Assembly: GCA_000827325.1 (NCBI GenBank)
Contig: KN832877.1
Location: 806,001 to 870,000, forward strand
Source of the DNA: Oidiodendron maius Zn
Lineage: Eukaryota; Ascomycota; Leotiomycetes; Myxotrichaceae
Direction of reading: 5' to 3'
Length of the DNA stretch: 64,000 nt
Below are positions 32,519 through 45,104 of this stretch, one piece after another. Every line of letters begins with the position of its first letter. The stretch's first letter is position 1. The notes under the pieces are model-generated. The model did not search any database and was not told the DNA's origin. It worked only from the letters and a program-made list of their open reading frames with translations. Made by a program: the position numbers and the translations under genes.

Positions 32519-35506
32519 TTACAGCGCCAAGCCAGTCCCGTCGCCAGTCCATCGATACAATGCCAGGACCTCCCTGCGTTTTAATTGCTGCTCACCAAAG
32601 TCCTCGGGGATGCGACCTTTAACCTGGGCCAGCGCTGAACGCATCACCTTGCGGAAGTTTCGCTGGGACAAGTTAGTTCTGGCTCTAAGCCGTATTTGGA
32701 TAGTTAAGACGTACTTGATATTCGGTATTGAGCGTCACAACACAAGCCTCGTGTGCCCGCACGATGGTCTCACAGGCCTTGACAACGCTGGGGGAAGCTT
32801 CTGCCTGGAGTTTATCTGCAATCAGCAGTAAAAGGAAACTTCCCTGGAGTAAGTATACGCCGAAGAAAAAAGGCATGAACTCTAGCCCGGGGTCGTATTC
32901 GAGGATATTGTTGATCGCCTCGGCTGCGCTCACGGCGTGCCCTGTAGCATTGATGAAACTCTGCGAGGATATCCAGAGGTCGTTGTCATCTAGGAGGGAG
33001 ATGGGATCCCACTTGCCAGAGAGCAAGATGTGCAGAACGTGCATCACGTGTGTGCCGTAGGCCACAACAATGCGTGTCTGAATGTCCGCCTCAAGGTTTG
33101 GGTTAGAAGTAACAGTGTGGACTGAGTGAACAGAGGGTGTGCCAATGTTATGATCGACCTTGATCGAATCTGAGAGGCCCTCCATTTGATCACCTGAGTC
33201 TTCCACACTATTGGGGTTGCTCAGATTTCGTGCTTCGAAGTCTTTCAGGCTTTCGCCGTAGGCATTGAGCTGCCGGACGATCTCGTTGGTCTGATCGTCC
33301 CATTCTTGGGCGGATCTAAACCCGACACCGAATCGAGGGTGATTCTTGGCGTGATAGAGATCGACGATCTCTCCGAGTATTGTCATCAGGGGTAGGAAAT
33401 ACCCGAATATGCTATGACCGGTACACGTAAAGTTAGGCCCTCTCATTCTAATCCGTGATGCGCCACTCGGGGAAGTAATATGAATGCTTGAATCACCAGT
33501 GTAGAATTCTCCAGCCTGCCACAGTGTATCATCCATTGGCTGGAGAAGGCCTTCACACTCAATGTCCAACAGGAAGAGGGGCCGGTTGTAGCAGAGCGCA
33601 AGGTGTCGATCCACTATGTAGACAAGCCACCAGATCCTTCTCCGCTCCTCTCTCTCCTCCTCAGACACCATGCCGGGTAAGTTGGCCACGCCGTCATCAG
33701 CCTCGCCTTCCGCGTCGACATCGTCAACGATGTCGTTAGACTGACGATCGGCCATTGGCGAGGTGCGGGAGAGTTCTCTTCCAAGTTTCAATTCTCGAGC
33801 CAGCGACCAGGCAGCGTTCCACCATCTCAGACTAGCGCCCTTGTACTCGCTTGCAGACACAACGGTGGCTAGGTGGATATAGGTTACCACGTCGTCCAGC
33901 GTACCGGCTGCGCCGAACGTCCCTGTATCACCTGCTAGTCCTTCGGCCCCAGGTAGTGCAACGCCAAGTCCCCCGAGAGCCACACCATTGATAACGGTAC
34001 CTGAGAAGGAGGGCGATGCTTCGCGGGGAGACGGACCGTGGATGAGAGGCTTAAGCAGATTTACAGTGAGCTCAAGGAGCCTCTGGCAGACTCGGCCACG
34101 CGAAGATGGAGGTGCCGTTAAGAATGGTGCGTCGCTGGTCTGGGCTACAACCCATAACGTGCTCGCTAGCAATGCCGGGCTACATTGTCTGGGCTTTGTT
34201 GGATGAAGGACCGAGTGCTTCCTGAAGACGTATCCGAGAATGTATGGCGAGGTGGGGTGTATCAGAGCCGATGATGAGCTGGCAAAGTAGAGATCCAGTA
34301 AGTCACATGCAAGGGAGACGGGGATAATGTTCCCCAGGTGAGGGATCAGAGGCTCCAAGACTGGATACCGCAACGTGGAGCTAAATGTCTGATGAGGAAC
34401 GTGACTCGAATACTGGTTGGAAGGCGATGGCAGAGACATCCAGCCACCCGGCGATGCGGCATCCGACCCCATGGGGAATCCGGGAAGGGGGCTATCGGCT
34501 AAACGGAAACCTCCCGGAGTATTGCCCGGATAATGTGAAGGACTCTGTGTTTGGATAGCATAGGGGAGGTCGGTATACGACCCGGGTAAAGAGGCCTGTT
34601 CGGCATTAAACGTGGAGTGCTGTCCATTGCCATTTAGGATGTGGGGGTTGAGCGCATGCTTGTAACCATGCAAGTTCGGATACCCGTTGATACTCAGGGA
34701 CGCAGGGCTGCCGATTTGATCGGCTTCGGGGCGGCTAGCCATGGTAGGCTGATGCCCATTTGGGACATCGGAGAGAGATTCGAGGGGACCAGTTCGCGGG
34801 CTGACCTTTGACGCCCTCCTATTCAGAGTCTCACCATCGAGTCCTTTGGTGTTCAGACCCAAAGGTCTCGAATTGTGTGAATGCTGGAAGTCGGCCTTGG
34901 CCTCACCCGGAAGAGATGCGGATGACGACGTACTCTCATTACGAGGATCGATAGGTGAGCGACCCTCCGACGATCGATCAGTAGGGGACTTCTGGCCATT
35001 TGCAGCCGCGGCCGCGGCTTGCTGAGCAAGGTCCTTGCGTGAGGCCTTGCCACGTTTCTTCCGCTCCCGTATATATTCGCAGCCCAGGCCGAATTCTATG
35101 ACCCGTCAGTCTTGGTCCAAAGATCTCTTCCAATTCTTTACTTACCCACGCAATGCGCACACGGGCTCTGGCCGTCACACTTAGTCCTCAGCTGGTTGCA
35201 CTGGTCACAGGCTCTGCTAATTCTCCGTCGAATGGGGCCTGCGGTACCGGTGCCATTCATGGCCCTCCCATTATTGGTGCCTGCCACGCCGTAGGGGTGC
35301 TGGCGGTGCCGGGCATTCTGGCTTCGGAATTGGGAGTTCTGGTGGACGTCCACCTGCTGTTGAAGCTGCTGGAGGGCATACTGAGAGCCATGCGCCAGGG
35401 CGTCGAGGCCGGCACTGTGTAGGTGCGAGGGGGTATGGTGGGAGAGCATGTTGGTTGAGGGAAGGGAGTTGTAGGTCGAGAAGCGGTGCAGAGGATTGGA
35501 GAGCAT
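32519..35506 (-). CDS. xyr1: Xyr1/XlnR xylanolytic and cellulolytic transcriptional activator
   Basis: Three exons, 35506-35146, 35095-32715 and 32662-32519, give 961 residues, close to the roughly 940 of known Xyr1. The start [15 protein letters not shown] matches Xyr1 starts. The zinc cluster [19 protein letters not shown] with [14 protein letters not shown] has Cys at 100, 103, 110, 116, 119 and 126, with an intron inside it as is usual. Hallmark stretches are [31 protein letters not shown]-like (here [13 protein letters not shown]), [16 protein letters not shown] and [20 protein letters not shown]. The last exon codes [19 protein letters not shown] through to [12 protein letters not shown], the diagnostic end. 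This nuclear factor switches on xylanase and cellulase genes in response to xylose or cellulose products and is normally under carbon repression. Confidence 0.96.
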
Positions 35507-37600
35507 CTTGTCGTAGGGTGCAGGCAGACCTGCCAACAACGCGGGGATGCGGAGAGGAGGTGGAGAAGTCGATGCGAGGAGAATCGAAGTGCCGCCGCCC
35601 CCTATATCATAGATCTGGGGAGCAGGTCAACGGGACGAGGCGATGCGGAGAAGTAATGCGGAGAGGAACACAATGGCGGGGTGTGCATGGCGCTTCTGGA
35701 GCCAGGATTCGTGCAGCATCTGAAGACGATACTATAGCATAACGGACAGTAGTCGATGCTGTAGGTGCCAGGACGGAGGAGTAATAAGGATGGCGGCGCT
35801 CTGGCTCCGAAGCGGTACCCCCCCCAGCTTGCCCCTCGGCCATACTTTTTCCGTGTCGTTGTTCGCCGTTGTGTGCGATGCCCATGGACGGCGGTGGTGG
35901 GTGGATACGGCTGGACGCAATAGGGCCGGGGAGGGAGCAACTTGGTCGAATCAGGACAGCAGCTAAAGGCCCTGTCTATGTGAGGATCGTGTGTACCGAC
36001 AGAGAATAGTGCCTCGTGCCAACATGCCAACGTCGACGACGGGTCTACAGCGCAAAGGTGTTCCCGGTCATCCTGGCCCCTCCCACCAGTCCTTCAAACG
36101 GTCCGATGTTTCCTCGCGAGCGCGGATTCTGTGTGGAGCGGCAGTAGAGCTGGGGCGCACAGTACATATCTGGCGCGTACGTGATCTCGGGCTGGACATA
36201 AATACCGTGATATTCTTGGAGGGGTACCTTATTTGAGATTAAGGGCCCGCGTCGTACAGCTCGGTACCGCACCGCCATCCGATACATACGATCCTGCGCC
36301 TGGGGTCGATCGTCCTGTATAAATTGTATTAGACAGACCCAGCGCGCTTCTGACTCCACGGGATTCCGCAGCGCTGTCTTAGATGGCGCACTCGCCAGCC
36401 TGCCAGCCGTCTCAGCACTATGGGTGTCTGGCCGTGGTCGGTGGCCGGCTCCACGCCCACCTCGAACACTTCCATGCTATGCTCGGTCGGGGAGGACGAT
36501 GTAGATCGCGGGGTGCGAAGGTGCGGAGGACGGCTCGTTTGTCCTCAAGGTTATCGCTGATCAACGGCAGGCGTTCCTGCATTGGGGTCTGCATTGGAGG
36601 TCTGGAAAGCTGGTGCAGCTCTGTATCAGATGAGACCAGTTGAGGAACGACCATACTGGCAACGTGATAGCCTGCGACCTTGCTGCATCGAAGAGTGGCG
36701 ATACTCTCAGTGCACCCCCTCCCAAGTGTACCTGCGGTACCTCCGCGCGCCCTATCTGTACACCCGGTACCTTGTAATGCGCAGAAGGTACAAATCTCCG
36801 TCCTGCGCACACTACTCACTGACTCCATCGCCATCCAGCGGGGAGGATTATGCTGGATCGCTGCTGCCCGACGGTCGGCGCCCTCACTGGCTGTGGCTGG
36901 CCGGGCCTGGCGCCATTCCTGGTCCTTTTCCTCTCTCCTGGCCATGGTTCGAGGTATCGGTTCGAGCTTGGCGCCCGGTCACGGTCCCCTTCTTTCGCCC
37001 TTCCTCTCGCCGCGGTCTGTCTCTCTCTCTCTCTCTCTGTGCGTGTCGGCGACCAGGCCGATATTCCCGCAGGAGCCTCCCCGCGAACCGATCCGCCCCA
37101 GCGTGCTGTTCTGCAGGTGACCAGTGCAAGAGAGATCTCGTATCATCCCTCTCCACACATGGCAGACGGGGTTGGGCCTTCCATTTCCCACCTCCCCTTC
37201 TCTCCTCTGGCTCCTCTGCCGTGGTCCCTGGCGGGAATCCAGCGCCCCGTCCCCCACAATGCACGCTCCCCCCCCTCAAATTCCACCTGCCCTGCGCCCC
37301 AGACGATTCGAGATGGCTCGGATGAAAGGAGACGCCCCCCTCCCCCGATTGATGTTCTTCCCTTCTCATCTCGGGTGAGGATTTGGAGGTTTCGGTGCCT
37401 GCTGCTCGGGTACTTCCTCGTTGGGTTTCGGTCCCTGTCTGTCGCTTCCCGATGGCGCTGTCGCCTACTTTTGCATTGCCTTCTCTCCCGCAAGTAGATT
37501 GAATCGTCACAGGCCATCACTGCCATACCGCCCGGCAGCGATTGATGCTACTATGCTCACTGCGCTACAATACTGATGGCTGCTATGATACTGCCTGTAT
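35507..37600. promoter_or_regulatory. Long upstream region of xyr1 with clustered CreA-type sites
   Basis: GC-rich DNA without a convincing gene. The consensus SYGGRG of the carbon-repressor CreA/Cre1 occurs at 35541, 35549, 35645, 35658, 35676, 35926 and 36150 on the plus strand, denser than chance would suggest. Frames of 175-247 codons on both strands at 36,418-37,510 are overlapping and low in complexity, so I take them as open by composition. Binding is not shown. Confidence 0.5.
37021..37038. repeat. CT dinucleotide microsatellite
   Basis: Nine perfect CT units, about 1.5 kb upstream of the xyr1 start. It is a likely polymorphic site. Confidence 0.95.
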
Positions 37601-39430
37601 TATTACGCGGAGAATGCAATATGCAGGACCATCGCGACGGGTGCAAAGCTAAGCGGCCGGTGGTCGCATCCATGCCATCGTGACGGCCTTTTCGTGGCAG
37701 CGCAGCTGGAAGTTCCAGCTATACCGCCGTCCAGCTATACCTCACAATCACTATACTTCCTACAGCATACAAGAGGAGCTATACCATCGTGGGGTAATAG
37801 CATCATCGCCCCATTCCTCCTCCGTGGTGCTTTTCCGGACGCCGAGGCTCGTGCTCGGAGAATCCTCTCCAGCTGCCCCTCGCGCCCCCCTTCCGTTCCA
37901 CTGGTCTTCCAAAGTCTATACTATCCAGGGCCTAAATTATATCTCGGGTTCAAGAGGTCTACTCCGCGCTTGTGACAAGATGTGTGCACAAGCTCGCAAA
38001 TCTGCTTCCAGGTAAGCGTCCGAGATCAATATATCATCATGCTATAGCATGCGACCTAGATAAGGTCGCCGAGGAGAGCAGACTCATGTGTTTGCGTCAC
38101 ATGCCTAGATATCGATATTAACTTTGCCATTCTCTTTCCCCGTGCACAATTGGGCCTTTCAAGTGAGAGCATCACGTTCCTTCTCTTCGCCACTGATAAT
38201 TCCCTGCTTAGCAAGGCTTCGACCATTCTAGACATAGAGTGCTTACAAAATTGGGGTGGCAACAAAGCTTCAGTCGGTCAAATGTATGACTGTGAAGTCG
38301 TCATGAAAATTGAATTTCATCTTATTACATTTGATTTAATGATCTGCTCATCTGCAAGGGTATGACTGTACTGTGTTGTGTATATTAGCATTCGCGCCAA
38401 CTAGCAAAAGCCAGCGCAATTACCAGTTTTCCTCAGGTAATGAGGTAGGACCTTGTCCCGATGAAGCCGGGGAGTCGTCGCCGCTGATCCGAAAGTCAGT
38501 CGCATCAAAATAGAGGGTTACACTATCATTTCTCAAGTAGAACCCTCTCAGTGGTCTTCCAAAAGTCAACATCTTGATGGTGTTGGATCACTTCTCAACG
38601 CCACCGTCAAGGAGTACGAAAGCTCCCAGACTCAACTTGTCGAGAAGTTATCTAAGGTATGGATCCAAAGGCCATTTGTAAGGTGCAATACAGTCAAAAG
38701 TATGCTGCCTTGTGCAAGTTGAGCCCTTTGCTTCAAGGGACGTGGCCTTTCCTCCGTCCGCGCATCATTTAACGCAGTATCTCTGATATTCAATTTGCAC
38801 ATCTCAGGCACAATCTCCTCAAGACTGGCCGAAACGCTGCAGGACTTGGTCTCTAGTATCCATCCCATCAATAAGAATACTGCTCCCAGCCGCGGTAAGA
38901 GAGGCACAAGTATACCGCCCAAAGGAAATAGCATTCATGCAAGAGAGGAAATGGCCTGCTTCGCAACAACGATCAAGCTGCCAAGAGCAACCAATGTTTA
39001 CATGGAGTATTTCCGTCGGTGATTTCCTGCTCGGATGGCCAAAGAGGATGGATCAGCTTTATGGGCTGACGAGCGGGCGCAATTCGAGAGATGCCGTAGT
39101 TGGCAGCTGAAGAGTTCGAGATTTGCATAGACCCGTCGAAGGAAGACGAAAGCAATGCCTGGTGGGCTAGACGGTCTTGACGCTTGGTCAAAACGAAAAG
39201 TATAGCACTCGTGGGTTTATATCATGATCCAAAAATACAAAATAGTGCAATTGAGCACTTTTGATTCAAATAACTGTGCTAGAATGTAATGAATGTAAGA
39301 AATAGAATTAAGCTGAGTTGTGGATATCAAAGAAGCAATTCCACCACCAAATGCCACTTGCCCTTCTCAACACGACTTCAATAGAATGAGCGAACTGTGT
39401 CCTCGACTTTCTCAAATTTGCAAAATCGAA
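37601..39430. other. Intergenic, 1.8 kb, with weak coding traces
   Basis: Between the xyr1 upstream region and the 3' end of the methionine aminopeptidase gene. On the plus strand 38,579-38,656 reads as protein-like (GSLLNATVKEYESSQTQLVE then KLSK) up to a possible donor, and 38,798-39,022 resumes in the same frame. No family is recognised, and it may be a relic. Confidence 0.3.
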
Positions 39431-41239
<1,809 letters not shown>

Positions 41240-43049
41240 TGCGCTCTGAGAATGTCTTGAATGTGTGCCGTGTCGAAATTCCTGGGGATGGTTTACCCCT
41301 CTCTAGCAACCTCTTCGGATTTCATGTTGTTCCTTCGATTGCGCGCCCTAAATCTGACATTTTTGCCGCCTTAGGCTTTCAATTCACTGGCCAATCTGGC
41401 TTCACCCATTAAAGCCGTTTCATATTGGAAACCTATTTATGACATAAATGCAATACGCAATATATTAATACGAATCTTCAGCTATTTTTATAATTCTGAG
41501 ACTTCGTAGGTTCGAGAAATGATCCAGCAGTCGTCAGCTGATCTCGGCTATACCCCTGAGTTTTTATACACTTTCCCCCAACTCCACAGAGTATCGTATA
41601 GCCTTTGATGATGTACTTTATGTCTGTACCGCGGAACTTGGGGAATGGTTTCAATCAATATTAGTTATAAGATCCCCCTGCAAATTCACACGGTCTAAGT
41701 CTGAGAGTGAAATTGCTCTAGGCGATGTTCGCGTAGAAATTGGTCATAGTAGGGCTAAAGATTCAATCTAGGAAAAACTACTACTGCGGTCATGAATAGC
41801 TTAATTGTTTGCCACTAGGCAGGAGCGTCCCAGAAGAGCGCTATAGGTATGCCTATTCACTTCGCGCAATTCCCTTCGTGCTCAGGGAGGCAACGGCAAG
41901 CTCTGTTCTGTGGCGGGAGCTCTATTCAGGGTTTACTTCCTATAAGCAAGTCAATAATCCGGAGTGGAGAGAAACATCAACTTTCCATTAAAACCTGGAC
42001 TCGAGACATCGGCTTTTGCACCGACAGGAGAAGTCTTTCAAATCGCAGCAATGGCAACAAACGTTGCGAATAAGAAGATGATACAGAATAGCATGACAGG
42101 CTCCCGCACCGATATTGACGGCCGAACTTGTACGAGAACAGTCCCCATGAAATGACTCTGCCTTGCACTTAGAAGGACTGGAACTGCTTGTCAGTGGTCT
42201 TCTAGCATGCTATCCTAGCGATCTAACAATGCCTGTGGCCTTAATTTGGGGGAGTTTTTTGGACTGCTATATTAACCAACAGAAACCTAAAGTCGGTAAA
42301 ATGTGGGCAGAAGAATCGACACTGTAAGGGTTGGTCAGTGGGCCTTCGGCGTGCCAAAATCTAGTTATCAAGTCTTCATATAACTATTTATTCCGAAACT
42401 AGCCAGTTTTTAGGTTAATCAACACATTTACATGTATACATACCTTAGCAATCATCCTAGAGAAGGTCGACAGGAGTATTTGAATCATATTGCTTGTTCG
42501 CCCTGTTGGTCCAAAGAAGCTTCCCAATTTCATAAACAATATGTTGAGGGGAGCAGCTTTGCAGCTAGTAAGGTCAATTGGAACGACTTTGACTTCTATT
42601 GCACTTCTTTAAGTATCATTTTGGCTTGCAAGAAGGTTTTGATATTTGAGCTGGAGGATAGACGCACGGATTCAAATTTACTTCGCAGCCGCCAATAGGC
42701 TCAAGGGAAATGCTCTAGGGGTCTCTTATAAACAGATGCAAAATCATTACGAAAATTTTTGCCTTACCTCATCCTCTATATTTCCTTCTGTAGTATTTTT
42801 ATGTTTGCGTTTGCGGTGTCGGAAGATACGATCAGGAGTGAAGGAGGTGGGGGTTTGCTAGTGGGGTTAATTGGATGTCTGCAACCGAGCTTTGCTCTAC
42901 TGGACTGTACCTGACGATATCTACCCCGCTGAAATAATATGATAAACAATAAATACTATTTGAGCTTCGACACCAATCGTTGCCTACAACGGCCACGCAT
43001 ACACCACGCTTCCTGAAGCTAGCAGCGATTACGGTCCCTCGACATTGAC
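41240..43049. other. Intergenic, 1.8 kb between divergent genes
   Basis: Upstream of both methionine aminopeptidase 2 and the decapping enzyme. AT-rich, with short frames only (for example 41964-42155 and 42432-42698). I see no gene, repeat or RNA. Confidence 0.5.
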
Positions 43050-44095
43050 ATGGACACAATGGATCATGATCCTGTGGCTCTGATTCCTGCCTTCCAACTC
43101 GAACGGGTGCTTAACCAAGGTAAACCTAGGTCGCATAAGAATACTGTATACGGTTTGGCTAACGATCTCTAGACCAAGCTGGACGTCGTACTGTATTATA
43201 CGGTCACATAAAGAGCCAGCCAGCCCTCTTGATCCTCGAACGAGCACCTTTCCCAACATCCCAAGCATACCTAGGGCAAATCGCTTCCTCGCTCCAAAGT
43301 CTGAAGAACCTAGGTGCGAACGACATCTACTTCTGGTATCTAGCAAACAGTGGCTACTCAACCGCCGAAATAACACCAGAGAAGGCAGAGGGGTTTGCAG
43401 ACCTGAAGATCAACCTCATACACCCGTGCACCGAACAGCATATTAAGAAATATAACAAGCAAGGCATGAGGATGGTGGTGGAGACCCCTCAGATATATGC
43501 AGAGAAGATACGTCCATATATGCTCCAGAAGCGAGAACAGGGAAGGCTGAATTGGGTGTGGAATATCATAGACGGGAAGACAGAGGTGGAGGACGTAATA
43601 TACCGCACACCGCAAGGTCGAGACGGCGACGAAGGATTTCTCTTGCTCCCCGATTTAAACTGGGACCGGAAAACGATAGAGGGGCTGCATTTGCTCGGTC
43701 TGGTGGAGAGAATGGATATCTGGAGTTTACGAGACTTGAAAAAGAAACACATTTCATGGCTGATGCATATGAAGGACAAGTTTATTGAGGCTACGGTTAA
43801 GACGTATCCCGAAGTGGAGGAGGATCAGCTGAAGCTGTACGTGCACTACCAGCCTACATACTACCATTTCCACATCCATATTGTCCATGTGGCATTAGAG
43901 TCCGGTGCCACCCAAGCCACAGGGAAGGCGATCGGATTAGAAGGTATCATCGAGCAATTAAAGCTCATGGAAGGGGGTGCGGAGGTCGGGATGGACGCTG
44001 TGGCTCTGAGTTATACAGTCGGAGAAGCCAGTGAGCTCTGGACAGACATATTTGAGCCACTCAAGAAGACTGGTAGAGCTTCTCAACCGCAATAA
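43050..44095 (+). CDS. dcs1: Scavenger mRNA decapping enzyme DcpS
   Basis: Two exons, 43050-43119 and 43173-44095, give 330 residues. The histidine-triad motif HFHIHIVH lies at about residues 255-262, with the middle His as the nucleophile. The swapped N-terminal domain (FQLERVLNQDQAGRRTVLYG) and the stretches IYFWYLANSGYSTAEITP and LLLPDLNWDRKTIEGLHLLG are typical of the family. The enzyme hydrolyses the cap dinucleotide left after 3'-to-5' mRNA decay, releasing m7GMP, in cytoplasm and nucleus. The last 35 bases overlap the end of the GILT-family gene on the opposite strand. The hairpin side of cap binding (Trp in LNWVWNI) is also present. Confidence 0.94.
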
Positions 44096-44974
44096 CAAGG
44101 TCATTGACGCCCGGTCCATGTGGGCAGTCCTTCCACTCCGCCCCATCGCGTACACAGTATATCTCGTTGTTTAATCGGACCGTGCATGACTTCGTGACTC
44201 CAGCCTAGGCACACGAGATGTTAGCAGACACGGCAGGCAATATATCCTGGTAGGACTTACATCTTTGCTCCTCCTGACGCTATCTCGTAACAACCCCATT
44301 CCAAAACCTCCATCGTCTCTTGTAGCACACTCATTCAGCTTTGCAAAATCTAGGCTGTGCTCTAGCGCACAATCCTCTATGAGGCTCTTTTCTGGTATAT
44401 GCTCGTATTCCTTCATGAGGCACATCGTGAAGCCCAAGTAGAGTTTGGGGTCTGGATATAGTTCAGCTGCGCAGAGCTCCACAATATTTCCCATACATTC
44501 CCCCGGACCATGCATACAGTCCACCCCATCGTTTGCCGTTGGACTAACATGATATTAGAATGTAAGCGCATACCAGGGAAGAGATAAAACTTACGTGCCG
44601 ATAAATGATAGAGTGAAATTGACTTTCTCCGATACCCGCACCATAGCTGGCAAAACCAGCATGCGGAGACATTCCTGGGCATCTGGGCATTTACTCATGA
44701 TATGCGCCTCCAGCGGAACCGGCGCTTTTGCAGCAGTGAGAAGAGTTGAGGTATATGGCATGCCCCCAAGTCCGGATGTCGACGGCAGGAGTGATAGGAC
44801 CGTGGTGATTGGGGACCATGAGAGATAGATCAGGACAACAGTAATGAAGCCTAGGACCAAAGGTCGTATTCGACGAGATCGAGCTGGAGCGACGAGCATC
44901 CTGCCTCCTTTCTCCTGGTCCATACCAGGATGCTTGATGTTGACTGCAGATGCCGGCATGGTTGCACGCGGCAT
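44061..44974 (-). CDS. GILT-family membrane-anchored thiol reductase-like protein
   Basis: Three exons, 44974-44595, 44543-44261 and 44204-44061, give 268 residues. A single hydrophobic helix at about 37-63 (RPLVLGFITVVLIYLSW) preceded by Arg residues predicts a type II membrane protein. The GILT fold follows: LEAHIMSKCPDAQECLR, FIGTPTANDGVDCMHGPGEC, NIVELCAAELYPDPKLYL and a Cys-rich end. The usual CXXC active site is Cys96-Pro-Asp-Ala99, so the second Cys is missing, and disulphide reduction is doubtful. GILT proteins reduce disulphides in the endosome/lysosome; a vacuolar or Golgi location here is inference. It ends inside the decapping enzyme's 3' coding end and starts only 130 bases from the hexokinase gene. 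Confidence 0.82.
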
Positions 44975-45104
44975 GGTTGAGAGGGGAGGTGAATGCAGAA
45001 TCCAAGGGCGGATGAGGCTGTGACCCGCATCATCGGACAGCGGCTAATCTACAGCACCAGGCTGAGGATGCAGTTGCTTCCTGCGATTCCCCTTTCACTC
45101 CCTT
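44975..45104. promoter_or_regulatory. Short bidirectional promoter, 130 bases
   Basis: The start codons of the GILT-like and hexokinase-family genes are separated by only 130 bases, so both promoters must share this interval or reach into the genes. No TATA box is seen. Confidence 0.6.

Noticed and set aside
28494-35506. A secondary-metabolite cluster with two adjacent Zn2Cys6 regulators
   Set aside because: No polyketide synthase, peptide synthetase, terpene cyclase or tailoring enzymes are present nearby, and one regulator is clearly Xyr1.
36418-37510. Long overlapping open frames on both strands (up to 247 codons) upstream of xyr1
   Set aside because: They overlap each other, are rich in Pro, Ser, Arg and Gly, and contain a CT microsatellite. 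GC-rich DNA with few stop codons explains them better than genes.
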